From the NCBI GenBank assembly GCA_023091735.1, contig JALKBU010000362.1, forward strand, positions 1 through 45,410: a stretch of DNA of 45,410 bases, read 5' to 3'. The DNA comes from Trichomonas tenax. Taxonomy: Eukaryota > Parabasalia > Trichomonadida > Trichomonadidae. Each line of letters opens with the position of its first letter. The first letter of the stretch is position 1. This document shows, in pieces, positions 38,005-45,410 of this stretch. A program made the translations under genes and the position numbers. The notes under the pieces are model-generated. The model was given only the letters and a program-made list of their open reading frames with translations, searched no databases and was not told where the DNA came from.

Positions 38005-39723
38005 ATGAGGAGATGCGCAGGTGTCGAAATTGACGCAGCACGTGCGAAATATGCGACATCCCGCGGCGGCATCGAAGCAGCTGGTCTTGTGCCTGCTGAC
38101 ACTGAGACTTACCCACCTCTAGTGTGGGTGGATGGCATCCTAACGCGCGAAGAAAGTTTCGATTACTTACCTTACCAGCGCTGCTCGAAAGTCCCTGGTA
38201 TGGACTACATGTGCTACAAGTCCTCTCTCTTCACGGCACTCAACGAGATGTGCAAGTACTATCCGGCGCAATTTAGTGTTTATCCCAAAACATTGATACT
38301 TCCAAACGAGTTTCTCGAGTTCCAGCGCGAGCACATGCAGATATGCTCACGTTCTACAACACCACCAACGTGGGTTATCAAGCCTAGAAACAGTTGTTGC
38401 GGTGCTGGTATCACGATCGTGCAATCTGTGCATGAGGCATCACAGGTCACTGAGCAGTCCGTCATTCAACAATATGTTCGTCCTTTTTTGGTCAAAGGAA
38501 GAAAATTCGATTTTAGATTTTATGTATTAATCGCTTCAATGTCTCCTTTGAGGCTATTTATATACAAAGAAGGTATCGCTCGTTTTTGTTCAGAGCCGTT
38601 TCAGATGCCTTCTCGCGCAAATAGAGAAGATAACTTCATTCATCTTACAAATACAGCAATTAACGTGAAAAATGGTGATACATCACCAGATGACTTTACG
38701 AAAAAGGCAACGGAAGTGCTTGCAAGCATCTGCCAGCAAAATCCAGAAGGAAAAATGATCTGGCCTCATGTTAAACACTGTGCACGTGCCGTTATCATTG
38801 GAATCCTCCCGAAGCTCATTTCTTTACTTCCTAAGCAAAGAGAACAGAGATTAATTCCATTATTTCTCCATAAAGCGAGACAAGACAATAGACAGAAGAA
38901 GAAAGAAGAGATGAAAGGTGATGAGAACAGAAAGGAAGAAGAAATTTGTCAGAATCAATGTCCAGTTGAAGAAAAAGAAGCAGTCGAAGAATCAGCGTTG
39001 CCTCCATTAAATAAGAACAGAAAAACAAATAACTCTCCACAATCAAAACCAGGACCAAAGCCTGAAGCTCCATCACAACTTCCAGCTTTATCAGAATTTT
39101 CATCAAAGCGTCGTTCATTATCACAGTCTCCAGGACGCAAGAATCCAGCCCTTCTTCCAAAGCTAGCAGAACCACAGAAAGAAGAATCAGAAGAAGAGCA
39201 TCAACAACAAGAAACACATCATCAATCACAAGAAATCATCCATCCAATTCAACAAGAATCGAAAGAGCCAAAGAAAGGCCGTGGATTGCCTCCTCTCAAG
39301 CCAGTTGCAAGATACTTCCACATTCTTGGTATTGACATTATTTTGGACTCGGATCTTCAACCAAAGATCCTGGAGTTGAACGATCGTCCATCTCTCTCTG
39401 TGACAGTTGACTTTGAGAAAGATTTAAAGACTGGCTTCATCAGGGACTGCTTTGAGCATGTTACCACGACAGGCGAGTCAAACGGTGAGTCTGATAAGTC
39501 AGCGTGGGAACAGATATATCCGATTCTTCCTGGAGACATCGATGATCCCGCTACATGGGATGAAGTCGTTAAGAAAGCGACTCATCCTAAGGCTAACGGT
39601 GAAATCGATGCACAGCCTGCTCAGATACCTCGCCAACCACTCGTTGGCCTTGGATCTACACAGCCGAAGAAGAAAAAGAAAAGAAAGAAAGGAAAAAGTT
39701 CGAAGAAATCCAAACAAAAATAA
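38005..39723 (+). CDS. Tubulin-tyrosine-ligase-like (TTLL) enzyme
   Basis: The 572-residue product is an ATP-grasp enzyme of the TTL/TTLL family, which adds Glu, Gly or Tyr to tubulin tails. Motifs: SKVPGMDYMCYKSSL (61-75), TWVIKPRNSCCGAGITIV (122-139, with the ATP-binding Lys126), KGRKFDFRFYVLI (164-176), FIHLTNTAINVKN (211-223) and GIDIILDSDLQPKILELND (about 440-458, with the metal-binding Glu and Asn). Between about residues 280 and 430 lies a low-complexity insertion rich in Lys, Glu, Gln and Pro, where most family members have a short loop. The C-terminus is a basic KKKKKRKKGKSSKKSK tail that could bind microtubules. The ATG at 38005 is the first after an in-frame TGA. The added group cannot be told from sequence. 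Confidence 0.9.
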   Translation: MRRCAGVEIDAARAKYATSRGGIEAAGLVPADTETYPPLVWVDGILTREESFDYLPYQRCSKVPGMDYMCYKSSLFTALNEMCKYYPAQFSVYPKTLILPNEFLEFQREHMQICSRSTTPPTWVIKPRNSCCGAGITIVQSVHEASQVTEQSVIQQYVRPFLVKGRKFDFRFYVLIASMSPLRLFIYKEGIARFCSEPFQMPSRANREDNFIHLTNTAINVKNGDTSPDDFTKKATEVLASICQQNPEGKMIWPHVKHCARAVIIGILPKLISLLPKQREQRLIPLFLHKARQDNRQKKKEEMKGDENRKEEEICQNQCPVEEKEAVEESALPPLNKNRKTNNSPQSKPGPKPEAPSQLPALSEFSSKRRSLSQSPGRKNPALLPKLAEPQKEESEEEHQQQETHHQSQEIIHPIQQESKEPKKGRGLPPLKPVARYFHILGIDIILDSDLQPKILELNDRPSLSVTVDFEKDLKTGFIRDCFEHVTTTGESNGESDKSAWEQIYPILPGDIDDPATWDEVVKKATHPKANGEIDAQPAQIPRQPLVGLGSTQPKKKKKRKKGKSSKKSKQK

Positions 39724-40775
39724 ATATGTGTTATTATATGTTTTTGATCAATCAGCAACTTTTTTATGTTCGAAAGCTATACTCCCTATAGATTTAACAT
39801 GAAACAACTCAAAAATATATTTATATCGATTTATCAAAATGAATGGTTTAACATCTGCAATTTAGAGATTAATTTAAAAGCAAAAATTGTGTTGAAATCT
39901 CAAAAATCGCTAAACATTACGACTTTTTTTAATACTCCCTCATATTCTAGTTCTATACTATCATACTCCTGTATAGTTTTCGTTCAATAACGCATTCTCC
40001 AATATTGATGATGGAGAAAAATGTGTAGACGCTATGAGAGTGAAAAGGATCTTGTAGTATCGTATATTTTTGCATTTCGGAGGATTTTACATAAGAAAAT
40101 CTCAACTTTGTAGTCAAATTATTGAGAAGATATTTAGTTATATGGCAAATATATGATTTATGGATATAACTATGATAGATACATGTTTTCGAGATGATAA
40201 GCAGCTTGGCTCCATGTATTGGCACTTTATCATGAGAACTCAATTTATCACACCAAAAAGAGTCCAAAACGCAATTACATAGCATGCCCGCATAGATTCA
40301 AGATGATTTGCAACTCGATTCCTCACCATACACCAATATTCAGTTTGGCAATTTGATTCAAAAATAATGATGGGCATATTTGAAGTGAACACAAGCAATG
40401 GTAAGGGAAGAGGAAACTAATCATTATTCACAGAGTCCGCAGTTCTTCTTAATGGCATTTTTTTCACGCTTTCAAAATATGATGGTGTAAATAATTGAGA
40501 GACCTCATATAATTCCATCTACGATTATTTTGAACACAAAAAATCAATGTATGATTATTTTTCCTTCAAAGGAACCTTAAGCAGATTATTTTCAAGTCAA
40601 TAGTTATCGTGCTGATTCATAAATCAAAAAATCAAAATTTCATCGAAAATTAGATACATTTTTAACAGATATTTAGAATTATATCATAATTTTTAGAGCA
40701 ATTTATTTTGTTACTTTTATCGACAATTTTAAGGATTTAATAACAATGTATAATAAGTTATATCTGAATCAGCTC

Positions 40776-40784
40776 GTCACTTTT
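40776..40784. promoter_or_regulatory. GTCACTTTT motif, distal copy
   Basis: An exact copy lies about 260 bases upstream of the transporter ATG, followed 6 bases later by the near-copy GTCACCTTTT. Confidence 0.35.
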
Positions 40785-40994
40785 ATGATCGTCACCTTTT
40801 CATTGTTATTCAATAATTTTGGCCTTTTAGTATTGAAATTTGACATATAAAGGCCATAATTATTAAACATTATACTCCTTTTAAATATTCATCTAAATAT
40901 GCTTGCAGAAATTTGCAAATTTAAAAAATTTTTCATCGTTTGTTTAGAAAATGCTCATGGAGCAACAAATATAATTAATATAAGTTTGTGGTTG

Positions 40995-41003
40995 AAAAGT
41001 GAC
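40995..41003. promoter_or_regulatory. AAAAGTGAC motif, 42 bases before ATG
   Basis: The exact motif ends 42 bases upstream of the ATG at 41045 and 21 bases upstream of the initiator-like TCAATTTT. The same spacing to the ATG is seen for the gene at 22286. Confidence 0.5.
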
Positions 41004-41023
41004 ATGGGGGGTTTTTTCTCTTT

Positions 41024-41033
41024 TCAATTTTAA
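41024..41033 (+). promoter_or_regulatory. Initiator-like TCAATTTTAA
   Basis: The A of TCA lies 19 bases upstream of the ATG at 41045. It is the clearest pairing of a TCAA initiator and an AAAAGTGAC motif in the window. Confidence 0.45.
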
Positions 41034-41044
41034 AATTTTTTTAA

Positions 41045-42391
41045 ATGTTCGACTTCGAACTTTCTTCGACAATAATCAAAGGTGTCTTCTATACGAGTGC
41101 CATCTTCATCGGTGCTTCTATGATCACGAAAGTCGCAGGCTCTCCAGCTGCTGAGTGCAAGCAGATGATCAGAATTCAGTTAGTTTATTACTTTGTTTAC
41201 TTCGCCTTAATCTTCCCAGACCTTATTTGCTCTGTCTACTTCAGCCCATTCCTCAAGAAGAAGGGATTTGACCAGTATGTTATTTCGACGATTTATATTT
41301 GCTACCAAGTGTCGTCTATTGTTGGTTCCCTCCTTTGTACATCCACACTTAAGAAGCTTGGTACAGCAAATACCCTCGGTTTCTGCTGTGTCTGCAAGTT
41401 TGCCTCTGTCATTCTTGTTTTAACACTCAGCGATCCAGTGTATGCTTACATCAGCCGCTTGATCTGGGGCTTCTCCTACATGCTCACAAAAATCTCTCTT
41501 GATGCTTGGCTTGTCGACATTACACAGAACTACGACCTCTCACAGGCTGACAGAGGTATCCTCCTTAACTACAGAATGGTCTTCCAGTTCGGTATTGACT
41601 TGTTGACAACATCTGCTGTCAGCTCATTCGTAATTAAGCACGGCTTGAACCCAACATACACGACATTGGTTGTCTACTACGCCTGCATCATTGTTCCAAT
41701 CATCTTTTCGATGAAGTTCCTCTCTAAAAATCCAAGAGCTGATGATAAACCAAAGGGACCACAACCAAAGTTCGATGTCCCTATCGAAACAGTCACAACA
41801 GTCATCTATGACACTGTTTACGTCGCTTCAATGGGATTCTTCAAAGCAATGTTAGCTTCGAATTTCCAGAAGCAGGATTTGCCATTCTCCGTTATCCTTT
41901 CCACTTTCAACGCCATGGGAACACTCGGCACAATTCTTGCTACGTTCCTCGAAATGGCGTTCTCTGATTACACACTTCACAAGGCTTTCATCATCTCCTA
42001 CGCCATTAGCTTCTTCTTCGGATGGGTCTTCAGCAACTCCGATATCATGCAGTTCGCTATCACCGTTGGCCTCGGTCTCCTTGACGGCCTAATTACACCT
42101 GTTATGGTCACATTGAGAAAGGAGAACATACCTCAGAACATTCGCGTAAGAGCTCTCTCCTCCGTCCGAACATTCACATCGCTCATAGGATTCTGTTTGA
42201 CCTTCTTTATGAGATTCACATACAGATCTATCTACTTCCTTCTCATTTCTCTCCTCTACTGCGCTTGCATCGCAATGCCGCTCTATCAGGCACCACTCTA
42301 CAAGATTATTAGAAAAGTTGGAAAAGTCATTCTTCGCACAGGTTCGCGCATCTACAATTCCTTCCAGGGTGAGAAGCAGAAGGCCAAGTAA
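41045..42391 (+). CDS. Major facilitator superfamily transporter, MFSD5-like
   Basis: The 448-residue product is strongly hydrophobic with about 11-12 membrane segments in two halves. A hydrophilic central loop lies near residues 230-250 (SKNPRADDKPKGPQPKFD), as in MFS carriers. The first half (DLICSVYFSPFLKKKGF, then a GSLLCTSTLKKLGT loop between helices 2 and 3, then SRLIWGFSYMLTKISLDAWLVDI) resembles the MFS_5 family that includes MFSD5, described as a molybdate-anion transporter. The family call is from memory of the pattern and is moderate. A general MFS carrier is likely; the substrate is not certain. The tail is basic and cytoplasmic. The codons are richer in C than in most genes here, which suggests high expression. 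Confidence 0.7.
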   Translation: MFDFELSSTIIKGVFYTSAIFIGASMITKVAGSPAAECKQMIRIQLVYYFVYFALIFPDLICSVYFSPFLKKKGFDQYVISTIYICYQVSSIVGSLLCTSTLKKLGTANTLGFCCVCKFASVILVLTLSDPVYAYISRLIWGFSYMLTKISLDAWLVDITQNYDLSQADRGILLNYRMVFQFGIDLLTTSAVSSFVIKHGLNPTYTTLVVYYACIIVPIIFSMKFLSKNPRADDKPKGPQPKFDVPIETVTTVIYDTVYVASMGFFKAMLASNFQKQDLPFSVILSTFNAMGTLGTILATFLEMAFSDYTLHKAFIISYAISFFFGWVFSNSDIMQFAITVGLGLLDGLITPVMVTLRKENIPQNIRVRALSSVRTFTSLIGFCLTFFMRFTYRSIYFLLISLLYCACIAMPLYQAPLYKIIRKVGKVILRTGSRIYNSFQGEKQKAK

Positions 42392-44698
42392 GTTCTTTTT
42401 TTAAGATTCTTTGAGTTTCTTAGGCACGAATAATTTCAATGGAGCCCCAATAGCTTAAAATACTACTGTTACCACTTAAAACCATTTTCTTTCCAATTTT
42501 GCATTTTCGTTTTTAAATGGCAGCCAAATGGCAATAAAATGATAAGGAATTTTGTTAGTCGCACTGCAAATTTTTGCATTGCTTTATACAGTACTAACAT
42601 AGTCTAACATATCGTGATGATTACATCAACTCTACTCTTAATTTGAAATATGAAAATGTTAAAACGTGTACTAAAACTCCGCACTATGTCACCTTTTTAC
42701 GCTGCCATAGGTGTGTTTAAATTCCATGACAGTATCTATAAAATCCCGAATTTTAAATTGATGCCATGAATTGTGCAAACATGCATTTTTGGTCATTTTG
42801 AGCATCTTAGAGTTGCAAACTATGGATATTTGTAGTAATGTATTCGATATTGCATCAAAATATCCCATAGTTTCTCGTCATAACTTGTTGTTGGTTTGCC
42901 ACGGCTTCTCAGCGTCTCGGCTGTAAACCAACATCATTGTTTTATGGCGTCCTCGACGAATTTTTTCGAGACTTCGCGTCACCAAATGAACTTTAATTAT
43001 TTGGAGACGAATTTTGGGATCGTTGATATATGTTGGAAATAGTGACTTTATTATCTGCTACACTTAGGATCATTTTGTCCTAAGAAATACGACTTATATA
43101 AATGTGATGAATCTATTTTGAATTTTCTTTTTTCAAATTTATAGCCAATAATAGAATACTACAATGAATATGTGAATGCAGGCAAATACATAGGTTACTT
43201 CTTCAAAAATACGATTTTTTTAAATCAATATTATTATAATATGCTGAACAACACGATATTTTAACGTGATATTAAATTCATACAATGTGCTATTTATAAG
43301 CATCTCCTCTAAAACGTTAACCTTATTATTGTAATTTTGATGCAATAATATCAAATAATCGACAAACAAGAAAACCAATATTCGAACTATCACTTTCATA
43401 TCAAAGTAGAGCTATGTCGAAGGTGATGCATCACTTTATTCATGAAATTCTTTAATTTTGATAATTAAGAAAGATTCTTTTAGCAATGAGTTGACATTTT
43501 ACTATCTAGGCATTGGAGATTGTATGAGCATTGTGTTTAGGACCATCCCTAGCCCAGATAATCGTTCGGTCAAAATGATTTTTCTTTGCAAAAAAGGGGA
43601 AAAAACATGGTTATCGGGATTCAAACCTAGCTTGCAGAGGAGTGACTCATTTGACAACTACACCAATGCATAGAGTACATGAGAAGTGGGACAACCTAAA
43701 ATTTGAATACTTTGAAGGTTCTATTGCTTTTAAATACTATTATGATGCTATACACCAAATATTAGAGCATGACATTTTGTAAAAACCGTAAAAAAGTATT
43801 GCAATGAAGCAAATAGTATTTCCATTATGTACATAATGTGTTGATTCTGGATATATGGTCAGGATTTTGCCTTTTTTGACAGCCGATAGAGTGTAAATTG
43901 TAAACTCAAGTGTCAGATTCTTTGGGATTGCTAAGATTTCCACCTGGGAGCACATTTTGAAGTCTTCCATCGATGGATATGCCTCTTATTGCAGTATCAG
44001 TTGTATCTAATACAGGAAGCAGCCATTTCCGAGATTAGTGCAAAAAATTAGATAACAACACTGTGGAAATAGAGATTGTGAATGTTTTTTAAATTTTCCG
44101 CTGCAGCAGTGTCTGCATCTCATATGGGTCAGATATATTAGCATCAACCACATATTTATCAGGTTCGAAAAGGAAGATTTGGTATTGGAGGCACAGGCCT
44201 TCAGATTTTTACTACTTTTAATGAATGAATCTAGTGTAGTAATAGGTGTGTTTATAATGCATAGCTCATTGCGCATTTACTTTGTTTATTTTAAATTGAT
44301 TAAAAATGAACATATACTTTTCTTCATTGATTTTCGAAATCAACTTGCTTCATCTAGTACCAGTATCTAATGCAAGTGATATGAAGTTCTAAAGTTCGAT
44401 GAAGGCATATGCATAAATGTGTTTGTATCATTTTTGCTTTAAAAAGAAAAAAAATCTATATCTCACTGCAATCAAATCTCATTCTGGTAACAGCATAAGG
44501 TTAACTATTTGACCACTTAAAATAAGGTTTTAATTGAAAAAATAGGCATAAAATGATTTACCAATTCTTAAAAGTAAGAATTCCCCAGTCATTCCTATTA
44601 ATAGATCTTGTAATTTCTAATAAACATCATACATAAATAATTCTTCAATGAAGTACCAGCCTAATACAAACTCAAAAGGAGGCCTTTAGGCAGTACTG
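42392..44698. other. Gene-free region, about 2.3 kb
   Basis: No credible gene. The short ORFs at 43458-43673 (+), 43740-43970 (-) and 44007-44276 (-) show no motif, lie in different frames and have no initiator. The most structured part is a GC-richer patch with a long hairpin at 42890-42932. The region could hold decayed mobile DNA linked to the broken gene on its right, but I cannot show it. Confidence 0.5.
42890..42932. repeat. GC-richer hairpin
   Basis: GTTGGTTT at 42890-42897 pairs perfectly with AAACCAAC at 42925-42932. Inside, ACGGC (42901-42905) can pair with GCTGT (42920-42924) using one G-T pair, leaving a 3-base bulge and a loop of 14. It could be part of an RNA gene, but no tRNA, box C/D or snRNA signature was found. 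Confidence 0.5.
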
Positions 44699-45410
44699 CT
44701 ACTGCTTAAAATTCTTCTTTTCGCCTATCGAAAAAAATGGTATCGATGCAATTACTGCAGAAAGCCGCCACTGCTTTAATAAGGACTTACCACGATTTGC
44801 TGAAGAATACCAAAAGAGATACGGGAGAGAATTAATTGGAAAGAATTTCCTTACAGGAAGTTTGAGAGGTATTTCGACATTAATTTCAGAATTAGCGACT
44901 TTACCTCCACAATCAACAACCTGACCAGATCTGACAGTATTTACTCTCTTCCATACGTCAGCATGTCTTGTTTTACTGAACACATCAACTTTTTTAACCG
45001 TTTCAATTGTTCCACAATTTGAAATCACATATGATTCAAAGATTGCATTATCAGTAGAATATACAGATCTACCATTAGCAAGAATTTGATAAGATCCTGC
45101 GAAATAAACTGAGTCATCACAACCTATCCATATAGCGGGGTTATTTGTGTTTGGAATAGTTGAAGCATCAACTTTTGTAGTAAGTTTATAAGTTCCTTTA
45201 TATGTAAATAATAGATTAGTATTGTATAAATCAATCACATTTCGCCCTTAGGACTAATATTAAATGTTATATAAGAATTATCATTAATGTCTTTCGGTGA
45301 CGCTGGATCTTTTGAGGGCACATAACGTCTATTAGTATCACCAACCTGAATCGCATTATCAATTATTTCAAAGTAACTTCTTATTTGATGATAGTGCTCA
45401 GCTGGTGTGA
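44699..45410 (-). pseudogene. Frameshifted gene, possible jelly-roll capsid protein of a Polinton/Maverick-type element
   Basis: The gene enters from the right edge on the minus strand. One frame is open from the edge to a TGA at 45235-45237. The next frame continues from there to 44699 (179 codons, no ATG at its beginning). Loss of one base in a short G-run (plus-strand CCC at 45245-45247) would explain the break. The content is beta-rich: DLYNTNLLFTYKG, then SVYFAGSYQILANGRSVYST, then VEIPLKLPVRKFFPINSLPY. These echo the strand patterns and the 'IPL...FF...LP' segment of double jelly-roll capsid proteins found in Maverick/Polinton elements, which are abundant in Trichomonas. The match is weak and unsearched. 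An unrelated beta-rich surface protein is the main alternative. The piece is partial and broken. Confidence 0.4.

Larger units (their letters stand above)
39724..41044. other. Intergenic region, about 1.3 kb
   Basis: No gene is supported. The longest ORF (110 codons on the minus strand, 39953-40285) has no recognisable motif or initiator. The right end carries two exact motif copies (40776-40784 and 40995-41003) plus a near-copy at 40791 before the transporter gene. Confidence 0.55.

Noticed and set aside
39953..40285. 110-codon minus-strand ORF
   Set aside because: No motif, no initiator-like word and no resemblance to a family. This is expected by chance in AT-rich DNA.
42388..42602. Possible intron: GTAAGT at the transporter stop and ACTAACATAG near 42593
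   Set aside because: The donor is not the GTATGT-type word usual in trichomonads. The GTAAGT overlaps a natural stop after a complete transporter, and nothing coding follows the putative acceptor.
43458..43673. 71-codon plus-strand ORF in the right-hand gene-free region
   Set aside because: No recognisable domain and no promoter signal. The surrounding frames are closed.
1..45410. tRNA, rRNA and CRISPR arrays
   Set aside because: I looked for T-loop-like words, regularly spaced repeats and rRNA-like GC-rich blocks. None held up; the only regular tandem repeats are inside coding sequence.

Overview
This looks like nuclear DNA of a parabasalid protist (Trichomonas/Tritrichomonas type). It is AT-rich. 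The genes are uninterrupted ORFs without convincing introns, separated by AT-rich spacers and lying on both strands. The families present are centrin, tubulin-tyrosine-ligase-like enzyme, PP2C phosphatase, pseudokinase, ankyrin protein, karyopherin and beta-helix surface protein, which together fit a trichomonad. Many starts carry a TCAA-type initiator just upstream of the ATG, resembling the trichomonad Inr. The genus cannot be fixed from sequence alone. TAA, TAG and TGA all end intact genes here, so the code is standard.

Layout. 1-1157: gene-free and repeat-rich, with a 13-bp palindrome and a long imperfect inverted repeat. 1158-1955: PP2C phosphatase (+). 2523-4052: beta-helix membrane surface protein (+). 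4303-5370: CMGC-like pseudokinase (-). 5778-8621: ankyrin protein (+). 9299-13906: UBR-box protein with a UBR4-like order of domains (+). 13983-16415: coiled-coil protein (-). 17013-19784: importin/exportin-like HEAT protein (-). 20856-21338: centrin (+). 22286-23359: secreted-type gene broken by one TAA. 23360-25349: gene-free, with two fragments of one degenerate repeat family. 25350-32618: 2422-residue disordered protein with about 16 short hydrophobic repeats (+). 32663-33721: ALK/LTK-like glycine-rich pseudogene (-) with two in-frame stops. 33964-37630: decayed non-LTR retrotransposon with reverse transcriptase and a restriction-like endonuclease. 38005-39723: TTLL enzyme (+). 41045-42391: MFS transporter, possibly MFSD5-like (+). 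42392-44698: gene-free. 44699-45410: broken gene entering from the right edge (-), possibly a jelly-roll capsid protein of a Maverick/Polinton-type element.

The intact genes are housekeeping or cell-architecture genes: centrin and TTLL (basal body and flagellar axoneme), a karyopherin (nuclear transport), PP2C and a pseudokinase (signalling), and scaffold proteins. They are not an operon; each appears to have its own promoter. The accessory layer is the decayed retroelement, the possible viral-type fragment, the repeat fragments and two broken surface-protein genes. A recurrent AAAAGTGAC / GTCACTTTT motif lies upstream of several genes, twice at the same distance from the ATG, and is a candidate cis-element.
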